From the NCBI RefSeq assembly GCF_004664715.2, contig NC_051068.1:131026716-131090715 (forward strand): a stretch of 64,000 bases of DNA, read 5' to 3'. Within the stretch, counting starts at the first letter, position 1; every line of letters starts with the position of its first letter. The stretch comes from Peromyscus leucopus (Eukaryota; Chordata; Mammalia; Rodentia; Cricetidae). The translations under genes and the position numbers were made by a program. Below the pieces are notes generated by a model that saw nothing but the letters and a program-made list of their open reading frames with translations, did not search any database and had not been told where the DNA came from. Below, in pieces: positions 1 to 12,955 of the stretch.

Positions 1-769
1 CAGATGTGATTATGATAGTTCTGTGTATGGTGTCATCACTTTCCTATTGCCTTTCCTTCATGTTCTCAGTCTCATTTTCCTTTACACTCAGTTTAGCTTT
101 ACCATTGTATATATAGTATCTTTTCAGCCATTTCTGAGCTGACCTTTCCTCAATTGCTCTCTTCCTCATTCTTCTCCTGTATGGAGCCATGTCACCTTTC
201 CTAAACTTCCGAGCCTTCAGAAACTTTGAGTGGGTAGAAGCAGGAAGCCATCTCAGTGCTTCCAGACTGTGACTCCAGCCCCACAGTCTGGCTTTCTCTG
301 GTTTAGGTTCCAGTCTTACCAGGGTTGCAAAACTTCTGCTTCTCACTGGCACAGGTACAATCTTCTAGCCATACCTGCTTATTCACAATTCCCTAGCATG
401 CTAACTAGCTCTATATCACCCTTACTCCCTGGACAATCCTTGTTTCTTCCTGAGTTTTAAAGTCATGTTCTTGTTTTAATCTGAAGTCAAATTTCAACTT
501 CAGGTTGTTCTTAGGCCTTGTCTTTTTGACTCCTTAAAACAGACAAAAAGTTTCCTCCACCCATTTGTCCGTGGGACACACTAACTGCCTTATGTTCTGA
601 ACCCACTGTAATGTCCTGTCCTTCCTACCCACAAGCAAGTGCTACCTATGTTCTCCTTTGTCCTAGAGCATTACAAAAGTCCTGGATTGTAATGCTTTCA
701 TGTGTTTTCTCAAATTCTATATTCACATGCCATGTGGCCATTTCAGCCCTTCTTATAGCTGTCTCCCCA

Positions 770-935
770 AAACCTAATATAATCCATGTTCTACAGGAGA
801 TGCTTAATAAGTGCTCATGGAGTAATCAAATGACCAAGATGTTTTCAGTCATGCTAATTGCATTTGTAATAGAGAATTTATTTGGAGAATCCCTAAATAA
901 CCTTTGCCCTCCTAGCACCTAGCATGGTACCTAGC
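770..935. repeat. Possible MIR/L2-derived fragment
   Basis: The stretch has the wording of old mammalian MIR/L2 tails, such as gcttaataagtgctcatgg and ctagcacctagcatggtacc. It is too diverged for certainty by eye. Confidence 0.35.
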
Positions 936-941
936 ACACAG

Positions 942-1267
942 TGTGGGAGCCCACAAAGGTTTTCTAGTGAGTTCTTAGCTTGCTTTATGCAGCAGGGCTG
1001 CATTTGGGGATGGCTTGACCACATGCATAGTTACCAGGTGTTTGGGATGGTCTGCACTTGGCTCTGCTGGGAGGAGGTCTTTTGCTCCACCCCTTGGCAT
1101 TCCTTTAAAAGCCCTTTAGAAGAGACAGAAGGGGCTGGTGGGTTTTGACCCAGGCCCTCCCGAGGCTATCCTGTGCTTCTGTCTCTCTCCTCTATATTTC
1201 TATCTCTTATTCCTCACTCCTCAAGAGTCCATGGGGTAAATAAATGTGGAAGCTGGACCTCCAAACA
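942..1267 (+). mobile_element. Solo LTR (ERVK-type), same family as 3037-3360
   Basis: The element begins TGTGGGAGCCCACAAAGG and is collinear with the LTR at 3037-3360, including the motif gggaggaggtcttttgct, the run gaagagacagaaggggctgg and a late AATAAA. No clear target-site duplication is visible, so the right end (near tccaaaca) is approximate. It lies in intron 10 in the same orientation as RPE65. Confidence 0.75.
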
Positions 1268-1661
1268 GAAGTAAGTTGTTAAGAAACAGATTTGCCTGAT
1301 TGATTGGCTACATAGAAGAATGGAGTTTTAGGAAAGGACAGTGTCACATGGCACCTTTTCTGAAGTCTATGACCATTATCCAGGATTTTAAGCTAATCAA
1401 TATGGCTATCACGTTCAAGTAGAGGCAAACATTTAACCCTAAACAGCATGTTTCCAGTGGGTTACTTATAACCTACCAATATGGTATCTGAGAGATTTTA
1501 AAATCTGATACAGTAGCCAGGCTCCTAGACTGCTTTTTGTTTTGTTATTACTCTCCACATGATGAGCCCTGAAAGAGGAGGCAAAATTTAAGAAGTCTGC
1601 ATTTACAGATGCTTGGGTTTTCTTCCCTGCTCACTGAAGTCTCTGTTATCTTCTTCCTAAG

Positions 1662-1776
1662 GCTGACACAGGCAGGAATTTAGTCACACTTGCCCACACA
1701 ACTGCCACAGCAATTCTGTGCAGTGATGAGACCATCTGGCTGGAACCTGAGGTTCTCTTTTCAGGGCCCCGTCAAG
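1662..1776 (+). CDS. RPE65: RPE65 exon 11 (coding)
   Basis: RPE65 is the all-trans-retinyl ester isomerohydrolase of the visual cycle, a membrane-associated Fe(II) enzyme of the carotenoid oxygenase family in retinal pigment epithelium. This exon encodes roughly residues 377-414 and includes the stretch [17 protein letters not shown], which I recognise as RPE65. The acceptor AG is at 1660-1661 and the donor GTAAGT starts at 1777. The exon is 115 bp, starts in phase 0 and leaves one base for the next codon. The frame is open and no lesion is seen. Confidence 0.95.
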
Positions 1777-1867
1777 GTAAGTAATATAGAGAAAACATCA
1801 CTGAGAAGGGAACAGATGTCCCACTTAAAGAGACTGAGTTTTCCTATGTCTGTGTTCTGTTTTGAAG

Positions 1868-1962
1868 CCTTTGAATTTCCTCAAATCAACTATCAGAAAT
1901 ATGGAGGAAAACCTTATACCTATGCATATGGACTTGGGTTGAATCACTTTGTACCAGACAAG
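1868..1962 (+). CDS. RPE65: RPE65 exon 12 (coding)
   Basis: This 95-bp exon encodes about residues 415-446, ending [11 protein letters not shown]. It carries Glu417 (codon 1873-1875), one of the second-shell glutamates that hold the iron-binding histidines in this family. The acceptor AG is at 1866-1867 and the donor GTAATG starts at 1963. The split alanine codon with the previous exon reads correctly across a 91-bp intron. Gly at residue 427 and Lys at 446 resemble rodent rather than human RPE65. Confidence 0.96.
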
Positions 1963-2065
1963 GTAATGAAACACCTTACTAACACCCAATAGAACTTTGA
2001 GTCATGTGCTAGTCAAGTAAAGCAGCTCATTAATTAACCAATTGCTTTTTCTTGGGCACAAGCAG

Positions 2066-2177
2066 CTCTGTAAGCTGAATGTCAAAACTAAAGAAATCTG
2101 GATGTGGCAAGAACCAGAATCTTACCCATCTGAACCCATCTTTGTTTCTCATCCAGAAGCCCTGGAAGAGGATGATG
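2066..2177 (+). CDS. RPE65: RPE65 exon 13 (coding)
   Basis: This 112-bp exon encodes about residues 447-483, including [17 protein letters not shown]. It carries Glu469 (codon 2132-2134), another second-shell glutamate of the iron centre. The acceptor is cag at 2063-2065, and the donor GT at 2178-2179 leaves one base of a glycine codon. Intron 12 is only 103 bp. No frameshift or stop is seen. Confidence 0.96.
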
Positions 2178-2689
2178 GTAATGAAATCAATTCATGTGTC
2201 TGAACTTCTCTTTGTGCTGAAACACATGTGTTTGATATTAGGAAAGGGGTTAGGCTGATTATTCGCTAATTTTCAAAAGTGATTCTTAAACTTTTGAATT
2301 CCTTTGAAAGTGACTTTCATCTGTGGTCAGGTCTTGTTGATTGCTAATATTAAAAAACAAACAAACAACAACAACAACAACCACAGCAAAATACCTTCTG
2401 TGTCATGGTGGAGCTCTGAATGGAAGGGATGAGAAAAGGGTGTGACTGCAAGAATTCTAGGTATTTGCTTTTCCTGACCAAAATATATTTCTAAAAAAAA
2501 GCAGATAGAGTTCTAATAAGAGAAATAGAATATTCTAGCAGATCAATGAATGTGCAGCTCTGGAACTCTAGTGTTTGTTTGTTTCTTTGTTTTAATAAGT
2601 CGGGGCTAAGAAAGAATTCAGAGCCTCAACATATAATTGAAAAACTGCATTACATAGCATCAGTCTCAATTAAGCATTAATGATAGGGA

Positions 2690-2890
2690 GTGTGGAGAGC
2701 TGAATCAGTGTTTAAGAGCACTGTTCTTGTTGAAGACTGGGTTCAATTCCCAGTGCCCACATTATAGATCGCAACCAGCTGTAACTCAGGTGATCCAGCA
2801 CCCTCTACTGGCCTCTATGAGTACCAGACATACAGTTCTACAAAACATTCATGCAGGCAAAACACTCATACACATAAAAATAACAAAATA
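2690..2890 (+). mobile_element. B2 SINE
   Basis: The sequence has the tRNA-derived B2 head (gagctgaatcagtgtttaag, then ggttcaattcccagtgccca), the middle (gtaactcaggtgatccagca) and an A-rich tail near 2870-2890. It is moderately diverged and lies in RPE65 intron 13. Confidence 0.85.
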
Positions 2891-3036
2891 ACTTTTAAAA
2901 ATCAATGCAAGGAAGGATAGGGAAATATTATAGTCTGAATGATTAATTTAATAAAATATGGGAAACTGTAGAAGAATGAAATAATTATGGGGCCATTTTC
3001 TGACATAAAATTTTTACATTCATATCACTTATTCAA

Positions 3037-3360
3037 TGTGGAGGCCCACAAAGGTTTCCTAGTGAGATCTGAGCTTGCTTTACCCAGCAGAGCTGCATTA
3101 GAAGATTACTTGACCATGTGCATGATTACCAGTGATTGGAAAGGGTCTGCACTTGGCTGTGCTGGGAGGAGGTCTTTTGCTTCACCCCTTGGCATTCTTA
3201 TAAATAGCCCTTTAGAAGAGACAGAAGGGGCTGGTGGATAGGGATCCAGTCTCTCCCAAGGCTATCCTGTGTTTCTGTTTCTCTCCCCTCTATCCTTCTA
3301 TCTAAATCTCTTATCCCTGGGGTAAAATGTGGGAGCTAGTCTCCCAGCTGGCCTCCCACA
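3037..3360 (+). mobile_element. Solo LTR with 6-bp TSD (ERVK-type)
   Basis: The 324-bp element begins TGTGGAGGCCCACAAAGG and ends GGCCTCCCACA. It is flanked by the exact duplication ATTCAA (3031-3036 and 3361-3366). A TATA-like ataaatag lies near 3200. TG...CA ends plus a 6-bp TSD are what is expected of a class II (ERVK) LTR. It matches the LTR at 942-1267. Confidence 0.92.
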
Positions 3361-3519
3361 ATTCAAAAGTGTAAAAGGTATGTTTTCATTTTGTCTGAAA
3401 GAAGTAAACTTACATATAGGTCTTGAAAATTATAATTATAACAGACTCTTCTGCTTTAAAAGTTTTAAAGTATACATTTTTACTTTATCATAACTTTTTT
3501 CTAGTAAATAGAGCAAAGA

Positions 3520-3550
3520 CTATGTTCTTATACTACAGATAAGAACATAG
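3520..3550. repeat. Perfect 12-bp inverted repeat
   Basis: ctatgttcttat (3520-3531) and ataagaacatag (3539-3550) are exact reverse complements around a 7-nt loop in the last RPE65 intron. Function is unknown; it may be chance or the product of a template switch. Confidence 0.8.
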
Positions 3551-3844
3551 ATCCACTAACTTAGTCAACATTGAGTTTGTACTTTGGTCATTGTACTAAG
3601 ATACTGTGGTTGCAGCTGTAAGAGACAAAGACAAGGTCAGCCCCTTCCTGGGGCAGTGCTAATCAGGAAGAAAGAGTTTAGATCTAGTACTCCTTCAAGT
3701 GGTCATACAGACAGGTGATTGAAGAGCCAGAACTAGCTAAGTCACATGGTTTTCTATATTTAATGTAATACCACCTTACTATCTATATAATCTCAATGCC
3801 AAATAATATTAAGATCTGATTTCAAAATTTCAAAACTGCCTTAA

Positions 3845-4003
<159 letters not shown>

Positions 4004-4215
4004 ACATATTCCAGATCAGCAAAAAATGACTCCATGGGTAAAGTTACTTGTTGCCAGGCCTGGAAACCTGAGTTCAATCTTTGGGATCCACATAGTGAAA
4101 GGATAAAACTTACTGAAATTTTTACTTTGACCTCTACACACACACACCATGGCACCTACATGTCCACGTGTAAGAAATAAAAGTAATTTTTAATTAAAAA
4201 TTAAATAAAATCATC
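4004..4215 (+). promoter_or_regulatory. RPE65: RPE65 3' UTR start with candidate polyadenylation signals
   Basis: Two AATAAA hexamers lie at 4176-4181 and 4204-4209, 170-210 bases after the stop. The first is inside the A-rich tail of a B3 SINE. Whether RPE65 transcripts end here or further downstream cannot be told from sequence alone. Confidence 0.4.
4025..4195 (+). mobile_element. B3 SINE in RPE65 3' UTR
   Basis: The head ccatgggtaaagttacttgt, the middle ctgagttcaatctttgggat and gacctctacacacacacacc, and an A-rich tail are all in B3 order. It starts about 20 bp after the RPE65 stop codon. Confidence 0.8.
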
Positions 4216-4320
4216 AACATGTTTCTAATTACAAAACCAAGAAGGCCAACTAGCCCCCAATCTACAATCAAATTTTGCCTATTTTAGCTTGCTGTCTTGC
4301 TGGTTTTAAGATGGAGATGG

Positions 4321-4477
4321 GGCCGGGCGTTGGTGGCGCACGCCTTTAATCCCAGCATTCGGGAGGCAGAGCCAGGCAGATCTCTGTGAGTTCGAGGCCA
4401 GCCTGGGCTACCAAGTGAGCTCCAGGAAAGGCGCAAAGCTACACAGAGAAACCCTGTCTCGAAAAAAAAAAAAAAAA
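4321..4477 (+). mobile_element. B1 SINE (young, cricetid-type)
   Basis: Near-consensus B1 from gccgggcg to a poly-A of 15 bases. It carries the cricetid-like segment ggctaccaagtgagctccag and ggcgcaaagctacacagaga. It is flanked by copies of aagatggagatg (about 4308-4319 and 4476-4487), a TSD. Confidence 0.95.
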
Positions 4478-4866
4478 GATGGAGATGAACACAATTTTGC
4501 AGTGCTTTTCAGAAATCACTGAGTTGAACAAGTAGTTCCTATTAAAACTTAAGTACTTATTTATATGATAATACCTTTTCTGTGAGATAGATATAAACTG
4601 AAAATAACTGCATTATTTAAGGCATTTAGTAATCAAATGAGAAAGGAATGTAGACTTTCAAAACTTCCTTTTCTATAATAAAAGTTTTTTTAGTAAGCTA
4701 TCTGCCTATATAGTTCATATTACTCTTTAACATTTAAGAAACAAAGTCTTATATACTTCATTTGTATATAGCATTACTCTGTCAAGGAAGAGAAAGTACA
4801 CTTACTGTCAAAGCAAACATTTTTCTTAGACCTGAGAATGTCATCCAGGACCACATAGTAATTAGT

Positions 4867-4916
<50 letters not shown>

Positions 4917-5467
4917 TTGCTAAAGAAATCTCAAGCTTATAAACTTTAACTTTCTTATTTTATATTTCCATACTATATTTTATTCAATTTAATGTAATCA
5001 ATTATTATTTTTGATTTTTCAATTAGAAAACCTGTGTATCAATGACTAAGGCCTCCCATCAAATAATGTATCAAAGATTAAATTAACTATTAAAGGCTTA
5101 TGTCATTAGAGAAAGTTTATATGATAGTATGTAGTATATTAGGGTCCTCTAAAGGAACAGCATTTATAGAAGTAACCAAAGGGAATTAACACATAAATTC
5201 ATAATAAATTAATTAAAGAAACTTCTTTTTAAGAAAAAGCTACCTACTTGAGAGACTGAGAGAACCATGACATTTCTAGAAACAAATGAATCTGTTTTAA
5301 GGAGGAAATTTTCAGTTGACTTAGTGTAACTCTGCCTGATAATGAACGGTTATATTTAAAATAACATCTGCTGATAGGAAGGGTCTTTTTTTCTATTTTG
5401 AGTATCTTATGGCTCACCTTAGCCAATGGGGAAAAGACAATAAAACTTCTGATGTTCAAGAGGTTAT
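4478..5467. other. Intergenic, mostly unique; (TG)n at 4872-4914
   Basis: AT-rich sequence with one 43-bp (TG)n microsatellite. I see no gene or recognisable repeat in the rest. Confidence 0.6.
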
Positions 5468-5690
5468 TTGATGGCTGAGTATAAACCTGTAATCATAACA
5501 CTTAGGAAGCCGAGGCAGATGGATCACAAATTCAAGTCCAACCTGGCATACACAGTGAATTTGAGGGCAGCTAGCCTATATAGGAAGACCATATATAAAA
5601 TAAAAACCAAGAGAGACAGAGAGAGAGAGAGGTGGGGGAGGGAGAGAGGAAGGAAGGAAGGAAGGATGGGGATAAAGGAAGGAAGAGGTA
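5468..5690 (+). mobile_element. Old B1-related SINE with purine-rich tail
   Basis: The words cctgtaatcataacacttag, gaggcagatggatcac and caacctggcatacacagtga are in B1 order but strongly diverged. A (GA)/(GGAA) purine tail follows at 5608-5690. Confidence 0.65.
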
Positions 5691-5876
5691 ATTAGTAACT
5701 GATAACTGTCTCATAAACAATCTTGACAAAAATCTATTATACTACGTTATAAGATAGAAAATACAAACAGATATCAGAGAGAATCCATCTTCTAAAATCC
5801 TATTGCAGTATGACTCCAGTATTCCACAATTTAACTAAGGAATAAAACACCATATTTTTTTTAGTGGCCTGACAGG

Positions 5877-6052
5877 AAGTGTAGTGGTTGGAATAGGAAT
5901 GGCTCCCATTGGCTCCAATATGAGTGCTTGGTCATTAGGGAGTGGTGGGACTTGAGAGAGAATAGGAAGTGTGGCTTTGACAGAGTGGGTATGGCATTTT
6001 TGGCATAGTTATGGCCTTGTTGATTTCAGAAGCCCAAGCCAGGTCCAGCTGC

Positions 6053-6117
<65 letters not shown>

Positions 6118-6134
6118 GTCTCTCTCTCTCTCTG

Positions 6135-6198
<64 letters not shown>

Positions 6199-6412
6199 TC
6201 TCCCCCAGCTACCTGTAGATCCAGATGAAGAATTCTCAGCTATCTCTTCAGCACCAAGTACTGTGCCTGTGTACCACCACACTTCCCTCCCATCATGATA
6301 ATAATGAACTAAACCTCTGAAACTGTAAGCCAGCACCAATTAAATGTTTTCTTTATAAGAGTTGCTGTGGTCATGGTGTATCTTCACAGTAATAAAATAT
6401 TGACTAAGACAG
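5877..6412. mobile_element. URR1-like nonautonomous DNA element carrying a (CT)n expansion
   Basis: The element runs from tagtggttggaataggaatg to cacagtaataaaatattgac. Its right half has catgataataatgaactaaa and ctttataagagttgctgtgg. A second copy is at 7560-7912. I recognise the pattern as a common rodent hAT-type element (URR1), though the class name is from memory. A 147-bp (CT)n tract at 6051-6197 sits inside it. Confidence 0.6.
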
Positions 6413-7907
<1,495 letters not shown>

Positions 7908-7912
<5 letters not shown>

Positions 7913-7938
7913 GAGGAAGGGAGGGAGGGAGGGAGGAA

Positions 7939-8021
<83 letters not shown>

Positions 8022-8022
8022 A
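7908..8022. repeat. (GGGA)n/(GA)n tract
   Basis: A purine-only run of GGGA units passes into a long GA tract. Long open frames across it are composition artefacts. Confidence 0.95.
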
Positions 8023-9253
8023 TAAAAAGTCTGAGACACTGAGATTAGAACTGAATGTTTTCCTAAAAGAGAAAAAAATATGGCAGGGAAAAAATGGCCA
8101 GTCCCCATAATATAAGGGATTCAGAAAAAGAAACAATCACTAATTTCAAAAGGCTTTAAAGATGTAATATTATCAGGATATAGCTAAAGAAAATAAAAAT
8201 CAAAAATGGAAGGGGTTTTTCTTGATGATTCTCAAGTGGGGAAAATAAAAACAAAAATGTCTAGATTCTTACAGAATTAGATACTAAAAATGAGACAGAA
8301 AAGGTAGTGTGTGCAGTTATAAAGGGCACTATGACATGATTTCTGGTACATACAAAGGATTGAACGGTAGTGAAGTTATGAGTGTTTTGGAGAGAGATAC
8401 ACTGTATCCTCTGGGTATCTTGCCAGAGTCAGCACTGTTCAACACCTGCCTCCCACTAATGGAAGTGAGGACCCCTGACAAAGGCAGGCTTCCTCTGAAG
8501 ATCCAGAAACTATCATTCTTGCTGATAGTGGCTGCAGGAATTGTGCCAACCCTATGACTGGATGCTCTCTTGATCACTTTCACAACAGTCTGAAGAAGAG
8601 ATAATATTTCTGACTTCAGTGTACCAGACCTTGTTCTACACATTCTTCATTCATTCTACTCAACTAACCCCACAACAACTCTGTGGAGTAGACTCTCTTC
8701 ATTTCTATTGGACTTGGCTCCTTTGTTTAATGTGTCTGATGACTAGATTAGTGTAGAACAAGCTCCCTAAAATCCATCTATTTACTCACAGAGCCAGATC
8801 TAGGTCATAACTTCTTGGGATTCTTGACTTCACCATGTACTTCCTGATTATAATATTATTAAATCCATACCTACTTTCTTCTTTGACTGTAGCTCTATAG
8901 CTGAAAACAATGTTCCTACAGTCTCTTATGGATTGTTTCTGGGATCAAGGAATAGTTTTATACTGTTTATAGTAGGGAAATAACTAAAACTCACATTTGT
9001 GATATACCATTTAAGATATATCACAACCAAAATCATGGTATAGAATTTATTGCCAAACCACAGATGCTGAATAGTTGGGGGGAACAGCTGCATGGAGAAA
9101 TGTAGTCATCACAGAGCCTGGGCTCAGCTACAGGCAAGATCTGTTGTCTGGGAGTGTTTATTTAAGATCTATGCCACATTATTTACTATTCTAGAAAACA
9201 ATCACAGGAATCACCTGTTGTCCAAACACAAATATGTACATTGTAGGAGGGAA

Positions 9254-9256
<3 letters not shown>
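8023..9256. other. Intergenic; nothing identified
   Basis: Unique sequence. Around 8655-8720 (ccacaacaactctgtggagt) resembles an MIR fragment. No exon-like signal was found on either strand. Confidence 0.45.

Positions 9257-9309
<53 letters not shown>
9257..9309. repeat. (TA)n microsatellite
   Basis: About 26 uninterrupted TA units. Confidence 0.95.
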
Positions 9310-9312
<3 letters not shown>

Positions 9313-10139
9313 AAATGCCAAAATACAATATAAGAACAAAGGAAGTAAAGAATACAATAAATCATGGTAGGGGCTAGAAATGATGAAGACAGGGAGATAA
9401 TACATAATATGTGACTAAGTACCTATAGTGCCATAAATAATGACATTAACCATTTACCAAGTTCCTCCTTATTGGTTTTGCAGAAGGATTTATATCTGAA
9501 TGACTGCTTAATTCTTTTGATGAGCTATGGAGGTTTCTACCATTTTTATTTTCTAATAAAGGTAACTAAGGGTCAGAAAACCTAAGCAACTTGTGAATGA
9601 CAAAGGTTGCTTGGACCTATTCAGTTCTAAATCTTGCCATCTTCTTTAGCTCCATAGAAGCATAAAGAACATTCTTCAGAGGAGAAAATTAAGCTTTAAC
9701 AGAAAATATTATCATGATGTTTTTCTGAACTATTCATTAGGAATAAAACATGTCCCTAAGACTAATAAGGTTATTCAAAACAAGTTATTTCTAAGATTAA
9801 ATAATAAAGTTATTTGATAGTATTTCATTGTTGGAACTATTTAAAAGATATTTTTTTTAAAAAAAATAGCTTTGATTTTTGTTAAAAAAATCACTCAGAG
9901 ATGTTGTTTGTAAGACTGTCTCAAAGGACATTAAATTACTCAAAGGACATTAAATAGAAGAAAGGGACAACTTTTCTGTTTGTTGTTTATGTCTTATTGA
10001 TAACATAAGCTTGGTACATGAATGACATGAAATAATTACAGTATTTGTTGAAAGAACTAATGCTAGAAGATTTGACTGATACCAAGTCAAAAAGAAAACA
10101 CTTATTGTTAAAAAAAAAACCCTACATGCTCTTTCAAAA

Positions 10140-10143
<4 letters not shown>
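9310..10143. other. Intergenic; possible MIR fragment at 9545-9635
   Basis: ggtaactaagggtcagaaaa and acctaagcaacttgtgaatg resemble an MIR core. The rest is unique and AT-rich. Confidence 0.45.

Positions 10144-10200
<57 letters not shown>
10144..10200. repeat. (CA)n microsatellite
   Basis: About 28 CA units. Confidence 0.95.
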
Positions 10201-10201
<1 letters not shown>

Positions 10202-10516
10202 ACGTGTGTGCATTTGATAACATGCAAAATAACATGATAGGCCTAGTAAATTCATGAAGATAAAGCAGAAACATAGAGAGGAAACCAAGGAGAAATTGTA
10301 GGATATTGAGAATACGATATTCAAATTGCTTTAAACCAATTCCTATGATGTGTTAGAAACACCAACCGTGAAAAATGAATGTAAGTAGCTCAAACAAAAT
10401 GACCTAGTAGTGTAGGCCTGTATTGCAGCTCTTCAAGAAGCTGGGCATAAGGATCATACAAGTTCATTACTCATCTGTTCTACAGAATACACACAAAGTG
10501 ACAACTTAGTGAGACT

Positions 10517-10684
10517 TTTTTTTTTTTTTTTTTTTTTGGTATTTTCGAGACAGGGTTTCTCTGTGTAGCTTTGCGCCTTTCCTGGGACTCACTTGGTAGT
10601 CCAGGCTGGCCTCAAACTCACAGAGATCCACCTGGCTCTGCCTCCCAAGTGCTGAGATTAAAGGCGTGCGCCACCACCGCCCGG
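10517..10684 (-). mobile_element. B1 SINE, antisense, with 12-bp TSD
   Basis: Poly-T then gagacagggtttctctgtgt through to gcgccaccaccgcccggc is a near-consensus B1 in reverse. It is flanked by exact cttagtgagact at 10505-10516 and 10685-10696. Confidence 0.97.
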
Positions 10685-10696
10685 CTTAGTGAGACT

Positions 10697-11066
10697 CTGT
10701 TAATCTCACTTGTCAACTTGATAAAGATCTAGAATCACCTGGGAGATTGGCCTTTTTGCATGATTTGTTGTGGTTATCTAGATTAGATTAGTTGAAGTGG
10801 ATACACCTTCCTGCCCATTGTGGGTCACATTAATTCTATGGGCTGGAATCTCTGAATGAAAAGAAAAGAGCTGAGCACAAGCATGCATCATGCTCTACTT
10901 CCTGATTGTGGATTCAATGTGACTAAGCACCTCCTCTACTATAGCTACCATGCCTTACCTGTCACAATGAACTATATCCCCTGGAAATTTAAGCCAAAAA
11001 TGAACTGTTTATTTCATGAATTGGGTTTATTGGGTATTTTGTTGCAGCAACAAGTCAATTAATATA
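10697..11066. repeat. Probable rodent interspersed repeat, family uncertain
   Basis: Phrases such as gatctagaatcacctgggag, cccattgtgggtcacattaa and gcagcaacaagtcaattaat have the layout of a widespread muroid repeat. I cannot assign the family. Confidence 0.4.
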
Positions 11067-11884
11067 GATAGCATAGAAAAGGTGAAAAGTGCTGAAGAAA
11101 GATAAGCAAAGCATCAAACATAAGCCAGACTGAACACAGACATAGCTTTATGGATACCCATTTGGGGGAAAGACATAGGACTTTATCCAAAGGTATACCA
11201 GGAAACCCTCTAGGAAAGGCTATCAGTCCTACCCTCAGGACCAGCTCAGTGCTAAAGAGCCTTAAATCCAGTTGCAAGTTTTAGTGAAACTGTGATTCTT
11301 CTAGTGGATGAATCAGCAACAAAAAATAGCATTTTCTTACTCTGTAAGACTTGAAGGACATTGAGAAGCATCTTACATTTTAAAACAGAACTACTCTGTG
11401 GTTCTGAGAAAGAGAACCAATGACAAGACAAGAAGACAGCTGTTTATCACCTGGCTGTTTGGGAGTGATAAACAGCCCAGGAATGCAGTAATGGAGAGAA
11501 GGAGGGTATGATACCAAAATTCTGAAAATGGAAGAATATGAGTCTCAGCTCAGGCAGTGAAGTGCAGATTCCTGATGTTAGTGGCCAAGACTTGTTCTTA
11601 CCAACTTGAAATAACACTAGGTATTGATAACCCTGAGCCTCAGGTCAGCAGGAGATCACCTTCTGGAGCCACATACCTGAACCTAAGAACTCTGACGTAT
11701 ATCCCTTCAGCATGGTATTTAGGAGCTCTTGGAAGTACAGATCTCAGTATGTAGTTGCTTTCCACACTCCTAGTGTATGTGAGTAATACATCAGTTAAAA
11801 TTTTAGCTACTCCAGGGAGAACAATCTAGAGATACTCAGGAGTGTTAAAGAACCCATACAACCCACAGACTTCAACGCCAATAA
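11067..11884. other. Intergenic; nothing identified
   Basis: No gene, RNA or repeat recognised. Confidence 0.4.
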
Positions 11885-12058
11885 TTTATATTTAGAAATA
11901 CATATGTATATACATATATGCATGTAACAGCAATTAATGAAAAAAAATGAAGCCACAAATTTGAAAAATAGCAAGGAGGAGTATATGGGAGGGTTTGAAA
12001 GGAAAAGAGGAAAGGAGAAATGATGTAATTATATTATAATCTCAAAAATAAAATTAAA
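11885..12058 (+). mobile_element. L1 (Lx-type) 3' UTR end
   Basis: The run tatatgggagggtttgaaag then atgatgtaattatattataa and an A-rich end is the terminal 3' UTR of older rodent L1 (Lx) elements, strongly 5'-truncated. Confidence 0.7.
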
Positions 12059-12083
12059 AAAATTTAGGAGATACCAGAATTAT

Positions 12084-12084
<1 letters not shown>

Positions 12085-12131
<47 letters not shown>

Positions 12132-12187
12132 AGGAAAGAAAAAAGAAGGAAGGAAGGAAGGAAGGAAGGAAGGAAGGAAGGAAGGAA

Positions 12188-12233
<46 letters not shown>

Positions 12234-12263
12234 AGGAAAGAAAGAAGGAAAGAAAAAAAGAAA
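12085..12263. repeat. (CA)n followed by (GGAA)n/(GAAA)n
   Basis: A 45-bp CA tract is followed by about 130 bp of GGAA and GAAA units, probably expanded from the tail of the adjoining L1. Confidence 0.95.
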
Positions 12264-12365
12264 TAGAAGCAGTGTGATCAGCAAAAAGTGCTAGATCACA
12301 AGAAAGAGAGCTACTAAAATGAAGAGAGCTCTAGTGGACAATTGCCCAATACAGGCTCAAGAAGT

Positions 12366-12955
12366 TTCCTTTATTGTTTTCTTCTAATTTGTTTGCCCTT
12401 TCCTCTAGTTGTTTACATCATTCTTCCTATTTTTTTGTCTTTTCCTCTACACAAGCCTCTACCTTCTTCATGCTGTTATTCATAAGGCTGTTTTCTTCTG
12501 CTTCTTCCAATTTTTGATGTTCAGGTATAGATGTTGGAGGCGGGCTAGGTTCTGGTGATGCTGTATTGCTCTTCATTTTGTTGTATGTACTTCTGCCTTG
12601 ACGTCTGCCCATCTCCTTGTGGTTCGTTCTTGGTCTTATCAGTGCACTTGGTTCAGGCAGAGCTGGCAGATTCAGGAAGTCTCTCTCTCTTGTCCAGATG
12701 GGAGCTCTCTTGTCCAAATGGGAACTCCAGGGCAGGATGGAAGCTCTTATCTGGATGGGAAACTGAGGCAGGATGGGAGCTTTTGTCCAGACAGGAAGTC
12801 AGTGGTAGGATGGGTGCTCTATCCTGGAGGTGGTGGGAATGGGGGGTGGGCTGGGGGAAAGGGGAGAGGGGCAGGAAGGGGGAGAACAAGGGAATCTGTG
12901 GCTGTTATGTAGAACTGAATAGTATTGTAAAATAAAATAAATAAGGGGAAAAAAC
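12366..12955. mobile_element. L1 with 5' inversion (twin-priming product)
   Basis: 12366 to about 12830 reads as ORF1 start and 5' UTR in reverse (compare 24480-25050, e.g. ggagggctaggttctggtga). From about 12830 the sequence switches to the forward L1 3' UTR (gggggtgggctgggg to ctgaatagtattgtaaaata), as at 29105-29218. Head-to-tail inversion within one short L1 is the usual twin-priming structure. A TSD was not found by eye. Confidence 0.75.

Larger units (their letters stand above)
1..1661 (+). other. RPE65: RPE65 intron 10 (3' part)
   Basis: This is the sequence upstream of the first recognisable RPE65 exon. No upstream exon is visible in any frame; short open frames here lack similarity I can recognise. 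It ends in a pyrimidine-rich tract and AG at 1660-1661. It carries an LTR at 942-1267 and an MIR/L2-like stretch at 770-935; the remainder looks unique. The numbering as intron 10 assumes the usual 14-exon gene. Confidence 0.75.

Noticed and set aside
12054..12284. Ser/Phe-rich frame on the minus strand
   Set aside because: It is a translation of the (GAAA)/(GGAA) and (CA) tracts.
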